NCBI GenBank assembly: GCA_040752215.1
Contig: JBFMEX010000002.1
Coordinates: forward strand, 1-26,051
Direction: 5' to 3'
Source: JBFMEX01 sp040752215
GTDB taxonomy: Bacteria > Pseudomonadota > Alphaproteobacteria > Rhizobiales > Hyphomicrobiaceae
DNA: 26,051 nt
Below the pieces are notes generated by a model, which saw only the letters and a program-made list of their open reading frames with translations, did no database searches and was not told where the DNA came from. Positions 1 through 6,384 of the stretch are shown here, in pieces. The first letter of the stretch is position 1. Each line of letters begins with the position of its first letter. A program made the translations under genes and the position numbers.

Positions 1-258
1 TTGAGGAAGGGTGATGTCTCAGCAACACCATCTAACCTCAACCGGCAGCGGCACGGCCACGGCACAGCGACCCTTGATGGTCGCCTCCGTAGCCTCAACT
101 GTCAGGTGAATACGATCTCAGCACACTCAGCGCATGCTTCCGCGCTCCGGGGACGCGATCCCGACCGCGGGAGGTTGGTGAAATGCGGCAATGTCGGCGA
201 CGGCGATCGGGGTCAGGTGCCCGGACGGGGCGCGCCGGTCGCTGCGCAGCAAGGACAA
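1..258. other. Left-edge region without a convincing gene
   Basis: Nothing here reads as a recognisable protein. The stretch holds a small perfect inverted repeat at 67-84 (gcgacc/ggtcgc, 6-nt loop) downstream of the DUF3306 gene, with no T-run. On the minus strand an ATG at 29-31 follows a GAGG-like sequence and stays open to the window edge. It could be the first ten codons of the next leftward gene, but ten codons cannot identify it. Confidence 0.3.
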
Positions 259-942
259 TCAAGTCGCCTTGCTGCCGGTGTCCTCGGGCGCAGCGACGGC
301 GATGTCGGCGGACGTCGGCTCGCCATCTGCCGGTGAGGGCGGAGGTGCAGCCGCCTCGGTGGCCGGCGGCGCCGTGGCAGTATGGGACGGCAGAGGTGGC
401 GCGTCGTCGGCGGCGGGCGCATCCTGCTCGGCGACCGCGACGCGGCGCGCCTCGTCGTCGGCCGGCGGTTTGCCGAGCCGATCCCACTCCGCCAACTCGG
501 CGTCGGAGAGGAAGCCCTTGCCCACCCGATACGCGGTCTTGACGATGCCGGCCGGCACCGTCGCGGCGTCGGTGTAGTCGCCGCAATAGTCGTCGAGGCC
601 GTCGTGCATGGTCAGCACGGGATCGGACGCCCACAGCTTGCGCAGAGCCTCGTTGCGCACGTCGTCCGGCACACCGGCGGCCATGAAGCGGCGATAGTCG
701 GAGTTGAAGTCAAGCGCGTCGAAGTCGATGTCGGCGAAGTCCTCGCGCGTCAGCGGGCGCGGGCACTCCGGCGCATCGTCGGCCGGCGGGCGCAGCGCGG
801 CGACCCCGCTTTCCGCGCCGTCGCCGGCGATCGTACCCTCGCGCAGGTCCTCGCCGGCGGCCGGCTCGGCCTCACCGGTGCGCGCCTGCCGCTTCAATCG
901 CGCCCAGCGCCCGACGAAGCTCTCCTGGTCACGCTCGCTCAT
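259..942 (-). CDS. DUF3306 domain protein, FDH-associated
   Basis: This 227-residue protein belongs by its sequence to the DUF3306 family, which is commonly encoded beside formate dehydrogenase genes and has no established biochemical role. The N-terminus MSERDQESFVGRWARLKR is the family's usual opening (short acidic start, then a basic F-x-x-R-W-x-R-x-K stretch), so I start at the ATG at 942 rather than at an in-frame TTG at 987. The central part (about residues 70-145: LTREDFADIDFDAL, FMAAGVPDDVRNEALRKLW, DDYCGDY) is the conserved domain. Roughly the last 65 residues are Ala/Pro/Asp-rich and look disordered. There is no signal peptide or membrane segment, so it is probably cytoplasmic. It lies 48 nt after the DUF3305 gene and is presumably co-transcribed with it from the 1598-1626 promoter. 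A role in FDH assembly or activation is inference from context only. Confidence 0.85.
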   Translation of the reverse strand: MSERDQESFVGRWARLKRQARTGEAEPAAGEDLREGTIAGDGAESGVAALRPPADDAPECPRPLTREDFADIDFDALDFNSDYRRFMAAGVPDDVRNEALRKLWASDPVLTMHDGLDDYCGDYTDAATVPAGIVKTAYRVGKGFLSDAELAEWDRLGKPPADDEARRVAVAEQDAPAADDAPPLPSHTATAPPATEAAAPPPSPADGEPTSADIAVAAPEDTGSKAT

Positions 943-990
943 CGGCTCGTTGAGTCCTCGTGCTCGCCGGCCGCGCCGGACCCGCAACGG

Positions 991-1551
991 CTACGACTTG
1001 GAGCCGGCCTTGGCCTGCCGCCAGTAGTCCATGCGCTCTCTGAGCGCCACCAGCGGCTCCTGGCCGAACTTGTGCTCGTCCTCGACGTGGTGACGCTGGC
1101 GCTGGCGCTTGGTGAACGCCTCCTCGACATGGTGCCGGTCGATGAACCGCTGCACCTCGGCGATCAGCGGCTCCGGCATCGCCACCCGCTCGACGATCTC
1201 GAACCCCGACCCGTCGTAGGCCTGGGCCTCGAACGGCGAGGCGGTGACGAGATGCACCCGCATCGGCTCCCGCTCTGAGCCGTCGCCCTCGCACAGGACC
1301 ACGTAGACGGACGGCGCCCCGTTTGCCAGATTGACCTGATAGGAGGTCGTCTCCTTACGGTGAAGCTCGATCTCGAGCGTCGCGGCGTGGTAGTGAACGA
1401 ACGTGGGCCCGCGCGCGACCTCCACCCAGCGGTCCAAGGGCGGGGGATCGAGGAACACCGCGACCGGACGCCAGCGATAATCCTGCCAAGGATGATCGAT
1501 CCGCTCGCGGGCGACGATGACACCGACCGGGATCGTCACGGCGTGGCTCAT
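991..1551 (-). CDS. DUF3305 domain protein, FDH-associated
   Basis: This 186-residue protein matches the DUF3305 family, which is typically paired with DUF3306 in formate dehydrogenase clusters. Its function is unknown. The start at 1551 (MSHAVTIPVGVIVARERI) gives the family's usual N-terminus. The frame stays open upstream to 1890 but overlaps the polyferredoxin gene on the other strand there and is not coding. Recognisable stretches are WQDYRWRPVAVFLDP near residue 22, the FVHYHAATLEIELHRKET region near residue 55, and a charged, His-rich C-terminus (RHHVEEAFTKRQRQRHHVEDEHKFG) ending in a basic tail. There is no signal peptide or transmembrane segment. It is the first gene of a two-gene leftward unit with DUF3306, with a well-formed promoter 46 nt upstream that overlaps the promoter of the divergent polyferredoxin gene. 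Confidence 0.87.
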   Translation of the reverse strand: MSHAVTIPVGVIVARERIDHPWQDYRWRPVAVFLDPPPLDRWVEVARGPTFVHYHAATLEIELHRKETTSYQVNLANGAPSVYVVLCEGDGSEREPMRVHLVTASPFEAQAYDGSGFEIVERVAMPEPLIAEVQRFIDRHHVEEAFTKRQRQRHHVEDEHKFGQEPLVALRERMDYWRQAKAGSKS

Positions 1552-1576
1552 GCGGGCGGGTCTCTCTGCTTGAACG

Positions 1577-1605
1577 CTGTCTTCTCTTAGACGAAAGTTT
1601 ATACT
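1577..1605 (+). promoter_or_regulatory. Possible promoter for the polyferredoxin gene
   Basis: TATACT at 1600-1605 is a 5/6 match to the -10 consensus. A weak -35 (CTGTCT, 1577-1582) lies 17 bp upstream. The polyferredoxin ATG is at 1689. The TTTGATCAAA palindrome at 1631-1640 would lie about 25 nt downstream of the start of transcription, a position suited to repression. Confidence 0.35.
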
Positions 1606-1626
1606 CCCATCTGCCGTCGCGGCCAA
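1598..1626 (-). promoter_or_regulatory. Promoter for DUF3305-DUF3306
   Basis: Read on the minus strand, TTGGCC (1626-1621) and TATAAA (1603-1598) are separated by exactly 17 bp, a good sigma-70-type match. The DUF3305 ATG lies 46 nt downstream. A 10-bp perfect palindrome TTTGATCAAA at 1631-1640 sits immediately upstream of the -35. The -10 hexamer overlaps the -10 of the opposite promoter. Confidence 0.5.
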
Positions 1627-1688
1627 CGCCTTTTGATCAAAGCTGTTTTCCAGACGTCGACAACGGTGAACGCGAGCCGAGATGCGCC

Positions 1689-3743
1689 ATGAGCAAGACC
1701 CCTGAGGATACGCTGCTCGTTTGCAACTGCCAGCGGACAATGCACGTGGACGGAGACGCGATCGGCCGCGCGCTCGGGCGCCCGGAGGCGCTCGCAGTCC
1801 ATTCCGAGCTATGCCGGGGCGGCCTCGCCGCGTTCGAGAGGGCGCTCGAGGGTGGCCGGCGGGTGCATGTCGCCTGCCGGCAGGAGGCACCGCTGTTCCG
1901 CGAGGTGGCCGCCGAGAGGGGGCACGGCGATGTGCGGCTCGCCTTCACCGGCATCCGCGAGGAGGCGGGCTGGTGCGAGGACATGGGTGGCGCAACGCCA
2001 AAGATGGCGGCGCTGCTGGCGGCAGGGCGGCATGTCGCGGTACCGGCACCGCTGACGACGCTCACCTCCGACGGCGTGTGCCTCGTCTACGGCAAGGGCC
2101 AGATCGCGCTCGACGTCGCGCGCGCGCTCGAGTCCCGCCTCAGCGTGTCGGTGCTTCTGACCGATGTCGAGGATGCCCTGCCGCCACGCGTGGTCGCGGC
2201 GCCGATCGCCAGGGGGCGCATCCGCAGCGCGAAGGGGGCGCTCGGCAACTTCGACATCGTCGTCGACGGCTATGCGCCGATGCTGCCCTCCTCCCGCCGC
2301 AAGCTCGACTTCGCCATGCCCCGCGACGGGGCGAGCTCGCGCTGCGACGTGATCCTCGACGTATCCGGTGGCACGGCGCTGTTTCCCGGCGGTGATCGGC
2401 GCGACGGGTATCTGAGGGCCGATCCGGGCGACCCCGCCGCCGTGGCCAAGGCGATGCTGGCAGCGAGCGATCTCGTCGGCGAGTTCGAGAAGCCGATCTA
2501 CGTCGACTACAATGCCTCGATCTGCGCGCATGCCCGCAGCCAGAAGGTCGGCTGCCGCAGCTGCCTCGACCATTGCCCGCTCGGCGCTATCACGCCCGAC
2601 GGCGACCACGTCAAGATCGATCCCGCGATCTGCGGAGGCTGCGGCAACTGTGCTGCGGTCTGTCCGACGGGAGCGGCGAGCTACGCGTTCCCGGCGCGGG
2701 CCGACGTGATCACGCGGGCCGGACTGCTGGTTCGGACCTATCTTGCCGCCGGCGGCACGCGGCCCGTGCTCCTGCTCCACGACGAGCGCCACGGCGGGGA
2801 GCTGGTCGGGGCAATGGCCCGCTTCGGTCGCGGCCTGCCGGCGAACGTGCTGCCGCTCGGCCTCTACTCGGTGCTGCAGACGGCCCACGAACTCCTCGTC
2901 GCGATGCTGGTGCTCGGCGCCGAGCACGTGGTCGTGCTGGTGTCGCCGGAGCGCCGCGACGAGATGCAGGCGCTGACCTCGCAGATCGCTCTCGGCGAGG
3001 CGATCCTGGCCGGGCTCGGCTACGAGGGGGGACGCCTACACGTTCTCGTCGAGCACGACCCCGACGCGGTCGAGGCGGCGCTCTACGGCCTGGAGCGGAA
3101 GTCCGCGATCGAGCCGCAGGCGCTCGCGCCGCTCGGCGGCAAGCGGGATATCGCCCGTGTCGTCATGAGCAAGCTGCACGCGCGCGCGCCGGCACCGAAG
3201 GACGTGATCGCATTGCCGAAGGGCGCTCCCTACGGCCGCATCGTCATCGACACCAAGGGCTGCACGCTATGCCTTTCCTGCGTCGGCGCCTGCCCGGCGG
3301 GCGCGCTCGGCGACAGCCCCGAGCGGCCCGAGGTACGCTTCACCGAGGCGGCGTGCGTGCAATGCGGCGTGTGCGCAGCGACTTGCCCCGAGAAGGTGAT
3401 CACGCTCGAGCCGCGCTATGATTTCACCAACGCGCCGCTGACGGCCGAGGTGCTGCACGGCGAGGAGCCGTTCCACTGCGTGCGCTGCGGCACGCCGTTC
3501 GGCGCCAGATCGTCGGTGGAGCGCATCGTCGAGCGCTTGAAGGGGCACACGATGTTCCAGAATGCAGAGCAGCTGCGGCTGATCCAGATGTGCGACAACT
3601 GCCGGGTCGTAACACTGGCCGAATCCGCCGACGATCCGTTCCGCGGCGGCGAGCGACCGCGGGTGCGCACGACCGAGGACTACCACTTGGCCGAGGAGCA
3701 GGCGCGCAAGACCGGTAAGAAGGTCGACGATTTTCTTTCCTAG
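1689..3743 (+). CDS. 684-aa polyferredoxin-like 4Fe-4S protein of the FDH locus
   Basis: This is a soluble multi-cluster iron-sulfur protein of the type found with DUF3305/DUF3306 near formate dehydrogenases. Its reaction is not established. Residues 289-325 carry one ferredoxin pair (C289, C292, C296; C315, C318, C321, C325), with C279 a possible extra ligand. Residues 525-566 carry a second pair (C525, C528, C531, C535; C556, C559, C562, C566). Residues 597-638 hold a C-x2-C...C-x2-C site (C597, C600, C635, C638) that looks like a zinc or rubredoxin-type site. Between the ferredoxin modules (about 345-470) is an alpha/beta domain resembling the MvhD/FrhD-type subunits of hydrogenase-heterodisulfide reductase complexes. 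That resemblance is my impression, not an alignment. The N-terminus has CNCQ (C12, C14) and more Cys at 42 and 63. It has no signal peptide. It may supply electrons or clusters during FDH maturation, or accept electrons in the cytoplasm; both are inferences. Confidence 0.85.
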   Translation: MSKTPEDTLLVCNCQRTMHVDGDAIGRALGRPEALAVHSELCRGGLAAFERALEGGRRVHVACRQEAPLFREVAAERGHGDVRLAFTGIREEAGWCEDMGGATPKMAALLAAGRHVAVPAPLTTLTSDGVCLVYGKGQIALDVARALESRLSVSVLLTDVEDALPPRVVAAPIARGRIRSAKGALGNFDIVVDGYAPMLPSSRRKLDFAMPRDGASSRCDVILDVSGGTALFPGGDRRDGYLRADPGDPAAVAKAMLAASDLVGEFEKPIYVDYNASICAHARSQKVGCRSCLDHCPLGAITPDGDHVKIDPAICGGCGNCAAVCPTGAASYAFPARADVITRAGLLVRTYLAAGGTRPVLLLHDERHGGELVGAMARFGRGLPANVLPLGLYSVLQTAHELLVAMLVLGAEHVVVLVSPERRDEMQALTSQIALGEAILAGLGYEGGRLHVLVEHDPDAVEAALYGLERKSAIEPQALAPLGGKRDIARVVMSKLHARAPAPKDVIALPKGAPYGRIVIDTKGCTLCLSCVGACPAGALGDSPERPEVRFTEAACVQCGVCAATCPEKVITLEPRYDFTNAPLTAEVLHGEEPFHCVRCGTPFGARSSVERIVERLKGHTMFQNAEQLRLIQMCDNCRVVTLAESADDPFRGGERPRVRTTEDYHLAEEQARKTGKKVDDFLS

Positions 3744-3752
3744 TGTGGTGAT

Positions 3753-3777
3753 CGAGAAGCCCGCTACATGCTTCTCG
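3753..3777 (+). other. Hairpin just downstream of the polyferredoxin gene
   Basis: An 8-bp perfect stem (cgagaagc at 3753-3760, gcttctcg at 3770-3777) with a 9-nt loop begins 10 nt after the stop codon. No T-run follows, so it is more likely an mRNA 3'-end stabiliser or Rho-associated structure than a classical intrinsic terminator. Confidence 0.4.
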
Positions 3778-3960
3778 GCTGGGCGGCGAACGAATTTCGC
3801 GATCACGACACTGGCCCTTGGGCGCGTGCCGCGCCGATTCCGCTCCGCATTGCGGGGAGGGGTCCGGAGGGGGGCCGACGTCATTCTTGGCGCGTCCCGA
3901 CTCGCCTCCGGCGGGCCGGCCGCCAGGCACGATGGCTGCTGCTCGGCCATCCCCGTCCAG

Positions 3961-3980
3961 CCTCCCCCACGTGGGGGAGG
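3961..3980. repeat. Perfect 20-bp GC-rich palindrome
   Basis: The two 10-nt arms cctcccccac and gtgggggagg are exact reverse complements with no spacer. Short C-tract/G-tract palindromes of this kind are frequent between genes in Hyphomicrobiales genomes. A related one is at 24938-24953 in this window. No transposase or target-site duplication is visible. Confidence 0.6.
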
Positions 3981-4163
3981 GACGCGTCACGTGAGCCGTG
4001 CAGCATGCGTACCACGCTCACGCACCGTCACCATGACGTGAGGCCCCTGGCGGACGGGCGGCGCGCTCCCATATCTCGATCAAGCAGACGCGATGCGCGG
4101 CGAAGCGGGGCTCCCCTCCTGCGATGCACGCCAGAGCTGCAATCGAATCGGAGTGAGTGATCC

Positions 4164-4292
4164 ATGAGAACCCTGCTCGTCGCCGTGCTGGCCGCGCTGC
4201 TCCTCTCAGCGACCATCCTGGCCGCGGTCGGCCCGGCGGCGGCAGTGGGTGAGCTTGATACGGCCGACCTGCCCACCCACATATCGAGTTGA
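4164..4292 (+). CDS. 42-aa predicted secreted peptide
   Basis: A short gene starting at ATG 4164 with an upstream GGAG at 4150-4153 encodes a peptide that begins with MRTLLVAVLAALLLSATILA. This is a textbook signal peptide or single membrane helix, with a probable AAA cleavage site near residue 27. About 15 residues remain (VGELDTADLPTHISS). A strong intrinsic terminator follows 48 nt after the stop, making this a compact monocistronic unit on the strand opposite the FDH operon. I do not recognise the family. It could be a secreted or membrane micropeptide, or the transcript could act as an RNA. Support comes from the hydrophobic pattern, ribosome-binding site and dedicated terminator, with no homology evidence. 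Confidence 0.5.
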   Translation: MRTLLVAVLAALLLSATILAAVGPAAAVGELDTADLPTHISS

Positions 4293-4340
4293 GCATTTCC
4301 GACGCCCGTCCCCCCCTCCAGCACCCCCGGGCGTCACACG

Positions 4341-4377
4341 AGAGGGTCCGGTCCCCCCGCCGGACCCTCTTTTCTTT
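4341..4377 (+). terminator. Strong intrinsic terminator
   Basis: An 11-bp perfect stem (agagggtccgg at 4341-4351, ccggaccctct at 4360-4370) with an 8-nt loop is followed by tttcttt. The T-run is only on the plus strand, so it ends the 42-aa peptide transcript. The converging FDH operon ends 17 nt further on at 4394. Confidence 0.85.
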
Positions 4378-4393
4378 GCCCACTGACATCGCT

Positions 4394-5407
4394 CTACGCC
4401 GACGGCTTCAATGGCAGGTTGGTCAGCAGGTTCTGCGGCTTCATCTTGAGCCGTTTGCTCGCCGACATGGCGAGGCCGAGGTAGACCGGCTTGCCCTTGA
4501 CGCGCTCGAGCACCTGGTGGTCGTCGAGGATGCGCATGCGGAACAGCGCGATGATCTCCGCCGCATCGTCGGCGGCAAGTTCCTTGCCCTCGTAGAGCGT
4601 ATTCAGGATGCGCGTTGCCTCGCGGTCGAGGCCGATGTGCCAGCGCCAGTCGTCGTCGTCGATGCGCGGGCGCGGCTCCACCTTCACCTCGATGCGCGCG
4701 AGATGGGCGAGCCAGCCCTCGACGACGCGCGCGAAAGCGTCGGGAGCCGGCTGCTCGAAGCGGAAGTCGATGACTGTATCGAAGCGGTCGGAGCGCGGCC
4801 AGTAGATCGCCGCGTTGTCTCGGGTCAGAACGTCGAGCGACACCGAGCGCATTGGTGTGCCGGTCGCCGCCAGAAGCTGGCCGATGCCGCTCTCTCGCTC
4901 CGAGCGCGCGTGCATCTCGACCATCTCCTCGTCGGCCAGCATGATCCGGCCACCCTCGGTCGACACGCTCTGGCTGCGAAAGAACAGCTCGCCGGCTCTC
5001 AGCCGCATCGGATCGTCGGTCGCGGCGAGAATGTTGCGGACGATGAGGTGCACGAGCTGGTCGAGGAACACAGGCGCCACGCGCCGGTCCGGCTTGCGCA
5101 CGAGGCGGAGGTAGGCACCCTCGATGGTTCCGGAGGCGGCCAGCGCGTCGCGCAGCGCGAGAACAGCGAGATAGTTGTCGTGCGCATCCCTGTCGGCGAG
5201 GCGACCGAGCTCGGCCTCGTCGACGGGACGGAACGGGTCCGCCATCAGCGCCTCGTGCAGGCGAATCTCGGCGGCGCAACTCTCGGGCACCGGGTGCACC
5301 TCGGGCCGTGTCAGGTAGGCGCGAACGAAATCCGGCGTGACGGCGAGCCAGCCATCGGCGTTGCGCTCGAGGAGATGCATTCCGGCGGACTTCCAAAAGT
5401 CAGGCAT
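4394..5407 (-). CDS. DUF6352 family protein, FDH-associated
   Basis: This 337-residue protein is recognisable as the DUF6352 family, a set of uncharacterised alphaproteobacterial proteins found with DUF6505 and formate dehydrogenase genes. I chose the ATG at 5407 because MPDFWKSAGMHLL is the family's characteristic start and because it overlaps the preceding gene's stop by 8 nt (ATGCCTGA), which suggests translational coupling. The protein looks soluble and mostly helical, with no signal peptide, no transmembrane segment and no obvious metal motif. Notable stretches are WLAVTPDFVRAYLTRPE near residue 20, DQLVHLIVRNILA near residue 110, YWPRSDRFDTVIDFRF near residue 205, and DWRWHIGLDREAT near residue 255. 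It ends the leftward FDH operon. Function unknown; FDH assembly or cofactor handling is inferred from position. Confidence 0.83.
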   Translation of the reverse strand: MPDFWKSAGMHLLERNADGWLAVTPDFVRAYLTRPEVHPVPESCAAEIRLHEALMADPFRPVDEAELGRLADRDAHDNYLAVLALRDALAASGTIEGAYLRLVRKPDRRVAPVFLDQLVHLIVRNILAATDDPMRLRAGELFFRSQSVSTEGGRIMLADEEMVEMHARSERESGIGQLLAATGTPMRSVSLDVLTRDNAAIYWPRSDRFDTVIDFRFEQPAPDAFARVVEGWLAHLARIEVKVEPRPRIDDDDWRWHIGLDREATRILNTLYEGKELAADDAAEIIALFRMRILDDHQVLERVKGKPVYLGLAMSASKRLKMKPQNLLTNLPLKPSA

Positions 5408-5888
5408 CGTCCGGCTCGCTGGTCCAGATGCGGGCGTGCTGTGGCTCGGCGGAGGGCGGGCGGATCTTGCGCAGCTCCTCGCGGATCTCGCCCGTCGCAT
5501 CGCGAACGCGGCGCAGCGTCAGCACGGTGTTGATCGGTACGCCCTCGGCGAGATCGCGCGCGAAGGCGACCTCGGCCTCGGCGGCGGGCAGCGCCGCCTC
5601 GACATCGGGCGCACCAAAATGCTCCACGAAGTGCAGGGCGAGGCGATAGGCGACCTCGTCGCAATCGGCCTCACTGGCCTCGGCGACGGTGACGAAGGTC
5701 GAGCGGCCGAAGCTCGCGACGCCGAGGAAGCCATTGGCGAACGCCTGCCGCGTCTTGCCAACCAGCTCAGTCTCGCCGAGGCCCGCAAACGCGAAGACAC
5801 CCGAGACCGCCCATTCTCCCGCCGCCGCCGCGCGCTCGTAGACGTGATCGTCGCTCGAATCGAATCGGATCGTGCGCAGGAGCTTCAC
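5400..5888 (-). CDS. DUF6505 family protein, FDH-associated
   Basis: This 162-residue protein matches DUF6505, a family of unknown function that travels with DUF6352. The start is the GTG at 5888, giving (M)KLLRTIRFDSSDDHVYERAA, the typical family N-terminus. The frame stays open upstream to 6017 but that part overlaps the DUF6494 gene and has no family character. The ribosome-binding site is weak. Visible features are GEWAVSGVFAFAGL near residue 25, GFLGVASFGRSTFV near residue 53, a possible helical segment with DEVAYRLALHFVEHFGAP, and a charged C-terminal third. There are no cysteines suited to Fe-S binding beyond a single one, and no membrane segment. The gene overlaps DUF6352 by 8 nt and follows DUF6494 after 97 nt. 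It is likely a cytoplasmic partner of DUF6352. Confidence 0.82.
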   Translation of the reverse strand: MKLLRTIRFDSSDDHVYERAAAAGEWAVSGVFAFAGLGETELVGKTRQAFANGFLGVASFGRSTFVTVAEASEADCDEVAYRLALHFVEHFGAPDVEAALPAAEAEVAFARDLAEGVPINTVLTLRRVRDATGEIREELRKIRPPSAEPQHARIWTSEPDDA

Positions 5889-5985
5889 GCAGGGATTCCG
5901 TCTGCGCGCGGCGACACGGGTTCCGCGCGCCGACCGCTGCGCGCGGCCGGCTGCGAGCGTGCCTCGATCGCGCGGGTCACCGGGC

Positions 5986-6177
5986 TCACCCGAGTTCGAG
6001 CTCCTCCTCGACGACATGATTGAGATCGGTGCCCTCGGCCGTCAGAACCATGCGAACCTTGAGCTTGCCGCCGGCCGGCTTCGCCTCGCGTACGAGGCGC
6101 TCGATCTCGCGCTGCGAGGTGACACCGACCTGCTTCAGGAACTTCCTGAGCGACATGTTGAACTTGTCGTCGTCCAT
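5986..6177 (-). CDS. DUF6494 family small protein
   Basis: This complete 63-residue protein begins MDDDKFNMSLRKFLKQVGVTSQREIE, the signature of the DUF6494 family: a short acidic start, then a helix with F-N-M-S-x-R-K-F-L-K and V-T-S-Q-R-E-I-E. The second half (KLKVRMVLTAEGTDLNHVVEEELEL) reads as a beta-rich segment with alternating hydrophobics. No function is known to me. It is cytoplasmic, with no signal peptide. It lies 81 nt after the 41-aa membrane peptide gene and 97 nt before DUF6505 on the same strand. Its size and acidic charge would suit an adaptor or regulatory subunit, but that is speculation. Confidence 0.85.
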   Translation of the reverse strand: MDDDKFNMSLRKFLKQVGVTSQREIERLVREAKPAGGKLKVRMVLTAEGTDLNHVVEEELELG

Positions 6178-6258
6178 GACCGTCTCTCGTCGGTTGATTG
6201 CTTTTCGTCGCGGCGGCGCCGGTCGCCGGCCCCAGGTGATAGCACGCGATGGCGCGGA

Positions 6259-6384
6259 TCAGAGTCGAACGTTGCGACTTTCGGTGAAGACATCGCTGGA
6301 CGACATCGGCACCAGCCCGAGCCCCACCGCGGCAATCCCGCTGATCACGGCCAGCGCAACCAGACTCTTGATGAACGCTTTCAT
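6259..6384 (-). CDS. 41-aa single-helix membrane peptide in the FDH operon
   Basis: A 41-residue peptide starts with MKAFIKSLVALAVISGIAAVGLGL: two lysines followed by one hydrophobic helix. It ends in a polar tail PMSSSDVFTESRNVRL. Its ATG overlaps the stop of the WD40-cytochrome c gene (ATGA, 6384-6381), and a GGGAGAG sequence lies 5 nt upstream, so it is almost certainly translated and coupled to that gene. With a positive N-terminus it should sit in the membrane with its tail in the periplasm, or be cleaved as a signal peptide. I do not recognise a named family. It could be a small structural subunit stabilising the FDH-cytochrome complex. Confidence 0.65.
   Translation of the reverse strand: MKAFIKSLVALAVISGIAAVGLGLVPMSSSDVFTESRNVRL

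Larger units (their letters stand above)
3744..4163. other. 420-bp intergenic region
   Basis: I see no credible gene between the polyferredoxin stop and the small peptide gene. The open frames present have no recognisable protein character. The region contains the hairpin at 3753-3777, a G-rich stretch around 3853-3880, and the 20-bp palindrome at 3961-3980. It must also carry the promoter for the 42-aa peptide, but no convincing -35/-10 pair was found. Confidence 0.5.

Noticed and set aside
209..223. ggggtcagg near the left edge as another copy of the GGGTCAGACCC repeat.
   Set aside because: Only half of the motif is present and there is no inverted partner, so chance is the simpler reading.
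382..1278. Plus-strand open frame opposite DUF3306 and DUF3305.
   Set aside because: It has low-complexity Leu/Val/Arg composition and is the mirror of the two recognisable DUF genes.
1631..1640. TTTGATCAAA considered as an FNR/FixK box.
   Set aside because: The FNR box needs TTGAT and ATCAA separated by four bases. Here the half-sites overlap.
1809..2927. Minus-strand open frame inside the polyferredoxin gene.
   Set aside because: It is antisense to a gene with four clear ferredoxin cysteine groups and shows no domain of its own.
4341..4370. The strong hairpin as terminator of the leftward FDH operon.
   Set aside because: There is no U-tract on the minus-strand side. The T-run is only on the plus strand.
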